Made by a program: the position numbers and the translations under genes. A stretch of 64,000 nt of DNA from Pedobacter sp. BS3 (lineage in GTDB: Bacteria > Bacteroidota > Bacteroidia > Sphingobacteriales > Sphingobacteriaceae): NCBI RefSeq assembly GCF_008274585.1, contig NZ_VTRT01000002.1, positions 124,001-188,000 of the forward strand, given 5' to 3'. The notes beneath the pieces were generated by a model, which was not told the DNA's origin, made no database searches, and was given only the letters and a program-made list of their open reading frames with translations. This document shows, piece after piece, positions 48,526-55,939 of the stretch (position 1 is the stretch's first letter; each line of letters opens with the position of its first letter).

Positions 48526-48543
48526 CTATTTTCCGATGCAAAA
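48526..48543 (-). repeat. Left attachment site, displaced mnmE 3' end
   Basis: On the minus strand this reads TTT TGC ATC GGA AAA TAG, that is F-C-I-G-K-stop, the last codons of mnmE. It shares TTTTGCATCGG without mismatch with the right site. It is interpreted as the original mnmE terminus pushed 7.4 kb away by integration. Confidence 0.85.
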
Positions 48544-48581
48544 AGTAATTAGTACTTAATATCAGTTACTTATGTTTTTGG

Positions 48582-48600
48582 GGTACAAATAAGGTACATT
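48582..48600 (+). repeat. GGTACA iterons near the left end
   Basis: GGTACAAATAA (48582-48592) is directly followed by GGTACATT, an 11-bp spacing. The same words with the same spacing occur at the right end (55750-55806). They are candidate integrase arm sites or replication iterons. Confidence 0.55.
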
Positions 48601-48610
48601 ACTGCATTAC

Positions 48611-48628
48611 AAAACCCCTTTCGGGGCT
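48611..48628 (-). terminator. Terminator at the left end of the element
   Basis: On the minus strand, AGCCCC and GGGGTT pair around a GAAA tetraloop and are followed by TTTG. It would end the leftward element transcript after the 192-aa ORF. Confidence 0.6.
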
Positions 48629-48699
48629 AAAATAGTGTTTTGGTTTTGAGGACTTCCAAAACGGGAAGTAAGAAACTTTCCGCCTAACATTTCAACTTA

Positions 48700-49278
48700 T
48701 CATTTCATCAGTAGTTCGGTTTCAGAAATACCGCCCCCAGCTTCAATGTCTTTTAGTAGTTTCAAATACCGTTTTGTTGGTTTTCCTTTGTAGTATCTTT
48801 TAAAGTATTTACTATACAGTTGGCTTTTGGCTTTATTAGATTTTTGCAGCTTATCAAATTGCCTTATCAAATACTTATCCTTTGTTCCTAAAGTTTGGGT
48901 TTGGTAATATCCTTTGTCGTATGCTGTACGGTGCTGAAAATATCCGTTAATCAAATACAGTTTCCTGCACCTTGTGTTTGAGCGTGGGCAACTAAAATAC
49001 CAAATATTGCCCGTTCCTAAATTCGAGGGTACAAACTCAAAGTAAACACGGTAATTTAATTCTGTACCGCTTATTAAATATTTCAATTCGATAAATGGGT
49101 TTTCAATATCGGTACTAACTTTTATTGAAATTTCAAGTATTTCGTAATTATGTGAAGTAAATCGTATTACGCCCTCACTTAGTTGGTTTGGCTTTAAGTA
49201 GTTCCATTTTTTTAAGTCTGAAACGCTTAACTGCTTACAGAAATCGTAAAGGGTTGGTATGTCTGAATGTCGCCCCAT
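48700..49278 (-). CDS. Element protein with a degenerate zinc-ribbon-like motif
   Basis: This 192-residue protein of unknown function has a central WYFSCPRSNTRCRKLYLINGYFQHRTAY. This resembles zinc-ribbon proteins of integrative elements (CGxRCRKLYL...CRxC), but the second Cys pair is replaced by FQHR, so metal binding may be lost or altered. The C-terminus is basic and helical. It is the last gene of the leftward element operon. It may bind nucleic acid, which is inferred. Confidence 0.6.
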   Translation of the reverse strand: MGRHSDIPTLYDFCKQLSVSDLKKWNYLKPNQLSEGVIRFTSHNYEILEISIKVSTDIENPFIELKYLISGTELNYRVYFEFVPSNLGTGNIWYFSCPRSNTRCRKLYLINGYFQHRTAYDKGYYQTQTLGTKDKYLIRQFDKLQKSNKAKSQLYSKYFKRYYKGKPTKRYLKLLKDIEAGGGISETELLMK

Positions 49279-49297
49279 AAGAGAATAACCTAAATAA

Positions 49298-49602
49298 TTA
49301 GGGAATAGTTAATACTTGTTTGAGTTCCTGCAATCTGTTCAGGTAGGGTAAAAAGGTTCGTTTGCCGTTGTTCGCTTTCACGGTGGCAAAGTGGTTTTCA
49401 ATGAATAGGGAACAATCCGTTATTGTGCTGCACCTGTTCAGCTTTACGGGTTGGGTTGGTAGTTCAATACTTGCAAAGTAGTTTTCAAGTTCTGCAATAT
49501 CATTGCTCCAGTTTTGGGGCTTTTCCTTTATAGGGTGTTCAATTCGTTCAGTTTTGAATACCTCAACTTTTGGCAATGGTTCAAGCTGCGAAAAAAAAGT
49601 TT
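49298..49602 (-). CDS. C-terminal part of the primase-like gene in a shifted frame
   Basis: About 100 residues (FFSQLEPLPKVEVF... to ELKQVLTIP) run in the +1 frame relative to the gene upstream and share the A9 tract at 49600-49608 with it. The frame is open to 49651, but it contains no ATG anywhere; only TTG or GTG codons lie before the tract. The C-terminal block (FIENHFATVKANNG...FLPYLNRLQELK) looks like a small conserved domain common in Bacteroidota mobile elements, possibly DUF6965. It is best read as the tail of the gene at 49581-50735, joined by frameshifting or separated by a mutation. Confidence 0.6.
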
Positions 49603-50735
49603 TTTTTTGGGGCTTCACGTTTTTCACGTTTTTCACGGGTTGAGGTTTCAACTGGTTCAGGTTCGGGCTGTGGTGTTTCTTTTATGTCCTGCTTTCTGAA
49701 TAGTCGCCAATCCTGTTTTATAAGATAGTCTGCAATGTCTTTGCCTTGCTCTTTGTCCTGCTGTGGTGCTAACTGTTCCAATAAGTCTGAAACGTGAAAG
49801 TATGTACCCTGTAAACGCTTTTGTATTTCCGCTGCTTTATTGCTCCATAACTCAAAGGCTTTACCGTCTTTTGATAGGTCGGGAAACAAATAAACATTCC
49901 TTCCTTTCAGGGCTTTGCACTTGTTGAGGTTTAAGCTGCTCAAATTGTAAACCGCTAACCAAAGTAAATTTGTAGGCTGTTCAGGGAAACCAAAATACAA
50001 CGTGCCATAAATAGCCGTTTTAGGGGCTTCAACCAACGCAACGGGGTTGTATGGGTATTTGCTTAAAAGGTGTTCGCCAAACAAACAGGAAACCTTTGTT
50101 TCGTTCTTGTTGTAGGCTTCCAACCATTCGGGCAACGGCTTGTTTTTGTATTCGTTGTAAGTTAGTCGGGAATGTAGCCAACTGGTATGGTACTTCTTTG
50201 TTTTATCGGTGTGGTTGGTATAGTCAAATATTTTTTCCTGCACGGCATTTACATTGCCTTTACTATCAATATAAGGAAAACATACCGCCCCATTTTCGGG
50301 AACAGTCCCCAACCTATACAACGAAACAACCTTTTCAATGTCCTGCACTTCAAAAGGGAAAGGAACACGCTGTAAAAGGTTTTGAATAAAAATATTGTTA
50401 TTATATCCAGTAAGTGTTTTTTTAAGTTCCTGAATGGGAATAAACGCCCTTTTGGGCTTGTTTACAGGCTTCTTTATTCGTTTTGGTTGCTGTGGCTTCC
50501 ATTCTGTTTTATTGCCTTGTTCCTGCTCCCAAATAGCTTTTGCGTAACCGTCCAAATAAGGGTTGTTGTATTCCTGCTGTGGGCAATTTATTTCACGGTC
50601 GCAACGCCCGTACTGTTCGGGTAAGTATTCGCCTGTTTGGGTATCAATATACCTTACAAAGCGTTTTTTATCACAATTCGGGCAACGGTGTTTTTTACTG
50701 CCTTTCTCAAATATGTATCGGTGTTCTGTATTCAT
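49581..50735 (-). CDS. Primase-like zinc-finger/TOPRIM-type protein (DUF6371-like)
   Basis: The 384-residue protein has an N-terminal zinc finger (HRCPNCDKKRFVRYID, then YGRCDREINCP) as in DNA primases. The middle has VCFPYIDSKGNVNAVQEKIFDY, and then a TOPRIM-like stretch (VALVEAPKTAIYGTLYFGFP...NVYLFPDLSKDGKAFELW) with the Glu and Asp positions. It ends in PKKNFFFAA at an A9 tract, where the +1 frame continues into a conserved tail. It precedes the P4-type helicase product by one base. Together they would form the replication module of the element. Confidence 0.72.
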   Translation of the reverse strand: MNTEHRYIFEKGSKKHRCPNCDKKRFVRYIDTQTGEYLPEQYGRCDREINCPQQEYNNPYLDGYAKAIWEQEQGNKTEWKPQQPKRIKKPVNKPKRAFIPIQELKKTLTGYNNNIFIQNLLQRVPFPFEVQDIEKVVSLYRLGTVPENGAVCFPYIDSKGNVNAVQEKIFDYTNHTDKTKKYHTSWLHSRLTYNEYKNKPLPEWLEAYNKNETKVSCLFGEHLLSKYPYNPVALVEAPKTAIYGTLYFGFPEQPTNLLWLAVYNLSSLNLNKCKALKGRNVYLFPDLSKDGKAFELWSNKAAEIQKRLQGTYFHVSDLLEQLAPQQDKEQGKDIADYLIKQDWRLFRKQDIKETPQPEPEPVETSTREKREKREAPKKNFFFAA

Positions 50736-50736
50736 A

Positions 50737-52218
50737 TTAGAAAGGTCTTTTGCCGTTTGACAAATACGCTACATTACCCACGTTAAGCCTATCAACCAAA
50801 ACCCCGAAACCTGAAAGGCGTTTAATGAAATTAGACTTGTTCACGGGTTTAAAACCGTCCTCAATGCAATAGCCCCGGTATTCGGTGTATAGTTCTTTTA
50901 TTAACCTGTAATCGGTTGGGCTACTTTGGTATTCGTTTTCATCAATGAACATCTTTACACTATCGGACTGGCTTTTGTACTGTTCAACGGCTTGTTTTAC
51001 CGCTTCACAATCTGTAAACCTCTTTTGCTCCAATAGTCTGTTTAAGCCGTCCAGTACCCAGTTAAAAACGCCTGAAAGTTCATTTTCAATTATTTTGGTG
51101 TGTAACTGTTTATCCTGTTCCTGTGGTGGTATGGTAACATCAAAAGGAATGATTAAAAATCGTCTGAAATAGGCGTTTGTGTATTCAACGTCTTTGGGTA
51201 ATTCATTACAGTTAAATATTAGTTTGGCATATTGTTTCAGCGTGAAAGGTTCGCCATAAGGTAAACGGGCTTCAACGGGTTCGCCTGAAACCAACTGTTT
51301 AAATATTGCACTTTCCAGTTTGCCGTTTATCTCACTTGCATAGTTTACCAACTTGTTAGCTAATTTCGCCCTGAAATAGCCGTTATCATTTGTAAGGCTT
51401 TGCAATGAATAGTTACTTGTATTTTCTGCACCCAGTAAGGCACTTACTATTTCAAAAAATACGGACTTACCATTTGCTCCAGTACCGTAAAGTATTAACG
51501 CCTTTTCTTCTTTTAGTCTATTGCTCCCGTGCTTAATGAAAACAAAGCCCAAGTATTCAGCTAAAACCTTTTGACGTTCAATATCGGGCAATACTTTGTT
51601 TAAATACGCTTCAAACAAAGGGGCTTTTGCCTGTGGGTTGTATTCAAATGGTAATTGATAGGTAAGGAAGTCTGAACGGTCAAACGGTCTTAATTGTGTA
51701 CCCTTTGGGCTTACCTCAAACGTACCGTTTTGTAAGTTGATTAAAACCCTATTTGCCAACGGTGGTTTAGGTTCAAGGTATGCTGTGCCTAAAAACTGTT
51801 CGTATAGTTCTTTTCTGAATTTATAGTACCGTGCTGAAAAGGTAGGAACGCCCATTTTTTCGGCTGCCTTACCTAAAAACTTTTGGAATGTTTCTTTATT
51901 GAGTTCATCCCAGTAAGTGCCGTTGAATAAGTAAATAAAATCGTGGTTTTTGCATAAGCCCCAACGGTTGTTTTCAGCTATCTGTAAGACGTTTTCAATT
52001 GATAAAACAGTATAGTGCTTATTGGTCAATTTGAAGTTTTCGGCATTATGTGGGTTTGCCATTGCTTCAAAGTCCAACGGTTCAAACTGTTCAATTAACT
52101 GGCTTAATATTTCAGCGTGTGGGGTTGCTTTGGTTTCCGTTATTTCCTGAACGTGGTTTAAAAGCGTTTCAGGTTGCTGCAAGTCCTCAAACTGTGGGTT
52201 TATCTTTATTGCTTTCAT
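50737..52218 (-). CDS. P4/D5-type DNA primase-helicase
   Basis: The 493-residue protein has the D5_N/phage-plasmid primase P4 C-terminal architecture: LLPFEYNPQAKAPLFEAYLNKVLPD, Walker A GTGANGKS at 245-252, a Walker-B-like and sensor stretch (NKLVNYASEINGK; KLIFNCNELPK), then RRFLIIPFDVTIPP. These SF3 helicases drive replication of P4-like satellites, PICIs and plasmids. It lies between the small HTH gene (two bases away) and the primase-like gene (one base away), clearly one operon. Confidence 0.88.
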   Translation of the reverse strand: MKAIKINPQFEDLQQPETLLNHVQEITETKATPHAEILSQLIEQFEPLDFEAMANPHNAENFKLTNKHYTVLSIENVLQIAENNRWGLCKNHDFIYLFNGTYWDELNKETFQKFLGKAAEKMGVPTFSARYYKFRKELYEQFLGTAYLEPKPPLANRVLINLQNGTFEVSPKGTQLRPFDRSDFLTYQLPFEYNPQAKAPLFEAYLNKVLPDIERQKVLAEYLGFVFIKHGSNRLKEEKALILYGTGANGKSVFFEIVSALLGAENTSNYSLQSLTNDNGYFRAKLANKLVNYASEINGKLESAIFKQLVSGEPVEARLPYGEPFTLKQYAKLIFNCNELPKDVEYTNAYFRRFLIIPFDVTIPPQEQDKQLHTKIIENELSGVFNWVLDGLNRLLEQKRFTDCEAVKQAVEQYKSQSDSVKMFIDENEYQSSPTDYRLIKELYTEYRGYCIEDGFKPVNKSNFIKRLSGFGVLVDRLNVGNVAYLSNGKRPF

Positions 52219-52220
52219 AT

Positions 52221-52520
52221 TCAGAAAAGGTTTAATTGGTTATTAAATGGGGCTTGTTCGGGGTTGGTGGTTAAGTACCACGCTTTGAAGCCTGTTTGTT
52301 TACATAGCTTCTTTTCAATTTCCCAAAGTCGCCCTGCCTTTTCTAAATCACGTTTGTACCTGCAAATATTCTTTTGAGGTATTCCAGTTGCAGCCGAAAC
52401 CATTGAAGCTGTGGCAATATGTTCCTGTAAATACTGAAATATGGTTTTCAGTTGGCTTTTAAAGTCCGTATCTTTACCCTGTCTTTTATGTAAAGGGTTG
52501 TTGTTATTGGTGCTTTCCAT
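52221..52520 (-). CDS. Small element protein, likely winged-helix/HTH
   Basis: The 99-residue protein has a central FQYLQEHIATASMVSAATGIPQKNICRYKRDLEKAGRLWEIEK that fits a winged-helix DNA-binding unit. Its stop-to-start neighbours overlap or nearly touch (TAATG with the upstream gene), so it is part of the replication operon. A role in replication or copy control is inferred. Confidence 0.65.
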   Translation of the reverse strand: MESTNNNNPLHKRQGKDTDFKSQLKTIFQYLQEHIATASMVSAATGIPQKNICRYKRDLEKAGRLWEIEKKLCKQTGFKAWYLTTNPEQAPFNNQLNLF

Positions 52521-52867
52521 TACTTCAACCCTTTTTTACCGTTAGACAAATACGCTTTTGCTTCTGCTTCAATTTCAGCGTTTGACTTTTTACGCCCCTC
52601 TTTGAGGTACTCCATAAGTTCGGTACTGCTGAAATACAACCTTTTTGAACGCTTCATAAAAGGTATTTCATTACGTGAACATTTCGAGTAGATAGTCGGG
52701 ACGGTCAAACCTAAAAACTCCGCTGCACCTTGAACGGTTAAGAGTTGTTCAGGCTGTTCGGTGGGTGGTTGTTCCTGTTTTTCAATTAACAGGCGTTTTA
52801 ATTCGCTAACTTCTTTTGTTAGCATTGTTACCGCTTCGGGCAACTTGTCAAATGTTAAATTTTCCAT
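52520..52867 (-). CDS. Excisionase-family HTH protein
   Basis: The 115-residue protein has an N-terminal coiled-coil helix (about 5-35), then the MerR/excisionase HTH_17 domain: LLTVQGAAEFLGLTVPTIYSKCSRNEIPFMKRSKRLYFSSTELMEYL at 42-88, and a Lys-rich tail. It could be the directionality factor or a regulator of the element. Its stop overlaps the next start by one base. Confidence 0.82.
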   Translation of the reverse strand: MENLTFDKLPEAVTMLTKEVSELKRLLIEKQEQPPTEQPEQLLTVQGAAEFLGLTVPTIYSKCSRNEIPFMKRSKRLYFSSTELMEYLKEGRKKSNAEIEAEAKAYLSNGKKGLK

Positions 52868-52942
52868 TGCTTAAAGAATTTTGTTTGTAATTCTCTGCAA
52901 TGGTATAGGGGGCTTTTAGGGGCAACAATAAGGGGGTACGCC

Positions 52943-53851
52943 CTATTTTAATAGTTCATAGTCTTTTATTACATTTTCTTTGTGTTTGTAGGCTGTATAA
53001 CGGTCTTTATTTTCGGTGGTATTCTTTAATAATGAACTTATATTGCCTTTTACTGCTCGTCCTTCCTTGTCGCTATCAAACCATTTTGAAACCTCTCTAT
53101 TTAATTTATACTTGCTATCAAAATGCTTTTTCTCTAAATATGGAATAAACTGTAAGTAATCAAACATTGCAATTGCATAAGGCAAACCGCTTTCAGCTAT
53201 TTTTTCAATTATTGAAACCTTGCTTTGTTCTGAAAGTGTTTTTACTTTTTCAAGTTCAAAAAAACCGTATTGGCTCAATTGTTCCTTTAATATATCTGCT
53301 TTTGTTTTTATCGGTTGAGGTGGTAAGGCTTTTTCAATCTTATTGCTTCGTTCAATGTATTCAAGCTGTTCGGTAATATGCTGTTTTAACTTTCCAAATT
53401 CGGGGTGCTGTTGTTTATTGATTATTCTACGTCCTATATTTCGGGAAACCTCAACTAAATTTTGATAGTCATTGCTATTGTAAATGATATTTTCAAGGTG
53501 TTCAAGGGTTGTATTTAGGTTGCTTTCGTATTCCTGTTTGATTAACTGCAAAACCTTTTCTAAATAGCATAAACCCAAATACAAATTGAAAAAAGGGTTT
53601 TCGGGTACAAAGTCCATTTTGTCTGAAAGTGAATTTTGAACTTTTGCCAAAATATTTGAAATAATGGTTTCAGCTTCGGGGTCTGTTTTTGGGAAGCCTA
53701 CAAACTCACATTCATTGAAAAGCTGAATAAGTGTATTTGCCTGCTCCATTAAAAGCAAGTCCAACGGGTGTTTATTGTCGCTTTTGGTTCGGTTTTCGAG
53801 TTCAGTATTTATTTGCAGTACGGTAGTGTACCAAACTTTTGATGTATTCAT
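52943..53851 (-). CDS. Element protein of unknown function, possible winged-helix C-terminus
   Basis: This is a 302-residue helical protein. The C-terminal third (SGLPYAIAMFDYLQFIPYLEKKHFDSKYKLNREVSKWF...GRAVKGNISSLL...DRYTAYKHKENVIKDY) resembles a conserved tail I have seen in RteC-like or other regulatory proteins of Bacteroidota mobile elements. I cannot name it. The frame is open to a TTG at 53923 inside the integrase gene; I start at the ATG at 53851. It follows the integrase by 22 bases. Confidence 0.65.
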   Translation of the reverse strand: MNTSKVWYTTVLQINTELENRTKSDNKHPLDLLLMEQANTLIQLFNECEFVGFPKTDPEAETIISNILAKVQNSLSDKMDFVPENPFFNLYLGLCYLEKVLQLIKQEYESNLNTTLEHLENIIYNSNDYQNLVEVSRNIGRRIINKQQHPEFGKLKQHITEQLEYIERSNKIEKALPPQPIKTKADILKEQLSQYGFFELEKVKTLSEQSKVSIIEKIAESGLPYAIAMFDYLQFIPYLEKKHFDSKYKLNREVSKWFDSDKEGRAVKGNISSLLKNTTENKDRYTAYKHKENVIKDYELLK

Positions 53852-53873
53852 TTGTCTTTTATGTTTTAAGTGG

Positions 53874-55031
53874 TTACATATCCAGTTTAATTTTATTGGC
53901 TGCTGTTCGTTTGGCTTCATCAACTATTTTGGCGTAAACCTGCGTTGTTTTCAGGTCTTTATGTCCTAACATTTTTGAAACGGTGTAAATATCCGTACCG
54001 TTAAACAGTTGCAAGGTGGCAAACGTATGTCTGAAACAATGAAAGGTAATATCCTTTGTTATTCCTGCTGCTCCAATCCATTGAAACAGGTGTTTGTTAT
54101 GGTAGGCTGAATATTTAAGCCCCTCAAATACGGGTTTATCCTGTGGCATATCCTTTGGGTTTTCTGTGCCCTCTGTAAAGCTGTACGCCTGTTCTGAAAT
54201 GGGCAATACCTCAACGCCTTTGGTTTTCTTTTGGTTGAAGTTCAGGAAATACCCTTGCCCGTTTATGTATTCCAGTTCGCCCCAAGTCATTTTTTGAATA
54301 TCTGAAAACCTCAACCCTGTAAGTGCTGAAAATAGGGCTGCACGTTTCAATAAAACATCATTGCAAGGGGTTTTTACAAGTTTATTTAATTCCTCAATAG
54401 TTAAGTATTCCCGTCTTGTTTCGGCTGCCTTAATTGGGCTTATTTTGGCGTTCAGGTCGGTTTGTAGTATGCCGTCTTTATAAGCTTGTTTCAATGCAGC
54501 TTTTACCTTATTGAAGTATGAAACGGCTGAATTTTGTGAAAGGGTGGTTTTATTACTCCTATTGCTTTTGGTGGTAAGTAGGTATTCTTTGAAATCCTCT
54601 AAAAACTTTTCGTTGAGGTCTGCAAACTTCAATTTACCGTTGGTAAATGCTTCAATGTAATTGAGTGCTGAAACCCAATTATCGTGGTTACTTGCTTTAC
54701 GTTTATTCGCTAACTTTCTGAAATATTCAACAAAACATTGTTCGCCCAATTCCTTTTTGCGTAACTGTTCTTTTTCGTATTCGCTGTAAATTTCAGGCTT
54801 ATTTAAAAAGTTTTCCCGTTTTTGGCGTATGCTTTCGCCTATTTTCAGGGTTTCAGTATTGTGCTGTTTGTCAATTGGTGTTTTAGGTTTCTCATAAATG
54901 TAAAGCCCTAAAAACTCCCTGCGTGTGGGTTTGCCTGTTTCGGGGTGTGGTATCGGTGGGTAAAAGTCAAGGTACAGGCTTTTACGCCCCTTGCTTATTT
55001 TCTTTTGCCTTAAACTTACTTTTGTTGCCAT
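53874..55031 (-). CDS. Tyrosine recombinase / site-specific integrase
   Basis: The 385-residue integrase has a basic N-terminal arm-binding region (SLRQKKISKGRKSLYLDFYPP), a SAM-like core-binding domain (about 110-215) and a catalytic domain with Arg241 (TGLRFSDI), a beta-hairpin Lys (NQKKTKG), His331-x-x-Arg334 (FHCFRHTF), His357 (LGHKD) and the nucleophile Tyr366 (TQVYAK). All are present, so it should be active. It is the expected enzyme for integration at the mnmE 3' end, whose junction is 0.9 kb upstream. Confidence 0.95.
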   Translation of the reverse strand: MATKVSLRQKKISKGRKSLYLDFYPPIPHPETGKPTRREFLGLYIYEKPKTPIDKQHNTETLKIGESIRQKRENFLNKPEIYSEYEKEQLRKKELGEQCFVEYFRKLANKRKASNHDNWVSALNYIEAFTNGKLKFADLNEKFLEDFKEYLLTTKSNRSNKTTLSQNSAVSYFNKVKAALKQAYKDGILQTDLNAKISPIKAAETRREYLTIEELNKLVKTPCNDVLLKRAALFSALTGLRFSDIQKMTWGELEYINGQGYFLNFNQKKTKGVEVLPISEQAYSFTEGTENPKDMPQDKPVFEGLKYSAYHNKHLFQWIGAAGITKDITFHCFRHTFATLQLFNGTDIYTVSKMLGHKDLKTTQVYAKIVDEAKRTAANKIKLDM

Positions 55032-55090
55032 TGTCTTTTATGCTATTTGTGAAAACCGTGAAAAATGTGAACGGCTGAAAAAAACTTTTT

Positions 55091-55675
55091 TTACGTCAAT
55101 AGTTCATCAATAATCTGTTTCGGTACATAAGCGTACCAACCTTTCTTTATTTTGGGTATGCTGTTTCTTTTGATTAACTGCTGTACGGTGCTTTCAGAAA
55201 CCTTGTATTTGTTCTGTACCTCTGTTAATGTGTAACAGTCTTTAATATCAAACGCCCCTGCCTGTTTCCATTCGTTGAGGTCGTTTATTTGTTGTTCAGG
55301 TATTTCAGGCTTTCCAGTTTCCTTATTGTTCAATAGCCTGTTAAGGGCTGAACGCTTAATAAGGGTACGGCTTCCAACCTTTATTTTCTTTAGGTCGCCT
55401 TGCTCAATCAATCGGTAAACGGTACGCCTACTAATTCCAACCAACTGGCATACCTCATTGATACTTAAAAACTCTTTGGCTTTCAGTTGCTCAATAGGTT
55501 GGTTTTTTATTCGTGTGGTTTCAGCGTTTGACTGCTTAACCTTTTCGGCTCTTTTACGGGCTTTGTATGCTGCCTTGCTGCATTTGTCCGAACAGTATTT
55601 AGTTACCGTTGTACGGGCTGTAAATTCCTTACTGCAATGCTGACAAATTCGTTTTACTTTAATGTTACTACTCAT
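55091..55675 (-). CDS. Zinc-ribbon plus double excisionase-type HTH regulator
   Basis: The 194-residue DNA-binding protein has an N-terminal zinc finger (ICQHCSKEF...YCSDKCSKAAY, four Cys) and two HTH_17 domains: LSINEVCQLVGISRRTVYRLIEQGDLKKIKVG at about 71-103 and YTLTEVQNKYKVSESTVQQLIKRNSIPKIKKG at about 147-178. It is the element gene nearest to mnmE and 59 bases upstream of the integrase. It probably regulates or directs integration and excision. Confidence 0.82.
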   Translation of the reverse strand: MSSNIKVKRICQHCSKEFTARTTVTKYCSDKCSKAAYKARKRAEKVKQSNAETTRIKNQPIEQLKAKEFLSINEVCQLVGISRRTVYRLIEQGDLKKIKVGSRTLIKRSALNRLLNNKETGKPEIPEQQINDLNEWKQAGAFDIKDCYTLTEVQNKYKVSESTVQQLIKRNSIPKIKKGWYAYVPKQIIDELLT

Positions 55676-55749
55676 TTTGTGCCTGTATGTGCCTTAGTGT
55701 GTCATTATGTGTCTATGTGTGCCACAATTACCCTAAAAAAACGCTTTGA

Positions 55750-55806
55750 GGTACAAATAAACCTTTCAAAACGTATCAAGGTACAACAAAGGTACAAATT
55801 TGTACC
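55750..55806 (+). repeat. GGTACAA iterons and palindrome near the right end
   Basis: GGTACAAATAA (55750-55760), GGTACAACAAA (55780-55790) and GGTACAAATTTGTACC (55791-55806, a perfect palindrome) lie between the regulator gene and the attachment site. The last two are 11 bp apart, as at the left end. Confidence 0.6.
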
Positions 55807-55852
55807 GAATAAACGCATAAAATCACAAAATAAACAATAACTTTGCATCAAT

Positions 55853-55877
55853 AAAAAAGCCCTTAATTCAGGGCTTT
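55853..55877 (-). terminator. Element-borne terminator behind mnmE
   Basis: On the minus strand AAAGCCC and GGGCTTT pair around an 8-base loop and are followed by a T run. It lies 45 bases past the mnmE stop but inside the element, so the element supplies the mnmE terminator. Confidence 0.75.
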
Positions 55878-55921
55878 AAGTGGGTTTTATATTTGTTTTG
55901 TGTTTGGTTGTTTTGTGGTGG

Positions 55922-55939
55922 TTACTTCCCGATGCAAAA
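55922..55939 (-). repeat. Right attachment site in the mnmE 3' end
   Basis: On the minus strand this reads TTT TGC ATC GGG AAG TAA, F-C-I-G-K-stop, the current end of mnmE. It differs from the left site only at synonymous or stop positions, so integration restores the gene product exactly. Confidence 0.88.

Larger units (their letters stand above)
48526..55939. mobile_element. Integrated element in the 3' end of mnmE (about 7.4 kb)
   Basis: The element is bounded by 18-bp repeats (48526-48543 and 55922-55939, 15 of 18 identical), both encoding FCIGK and a stop in the mnmE frame. It contains a tyrosine integrase next to the mnmE side, a zinc-ribbon/HTH regulator, an excisionase-like HTH protein, a second small HTH protein, a P4-type primase-helicase, a primase-like gene and two unknown ORFs. 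All are on the minus strand and have lower GC than the host genes. No relaxase, conjugation, capsid, terminase, toxin or resistance gene is present. Confidence 0.88.

Noticed and set aside
48526..48543. Chance similarity of the left site to the mnmE end
   Set aside because: The match has 15 of 18 bases, is in the same orientation, keeps all five codons and a stop, and bounds an integrase-bearing region; coincidence is unlikely.
53852..53923. N-terminal extension of the 302-aa element protein into the integrase gene
   Set aside because: It starts with TTG and overlaps the integrase C-terminal codons; the ATG at 53851 is better placed.
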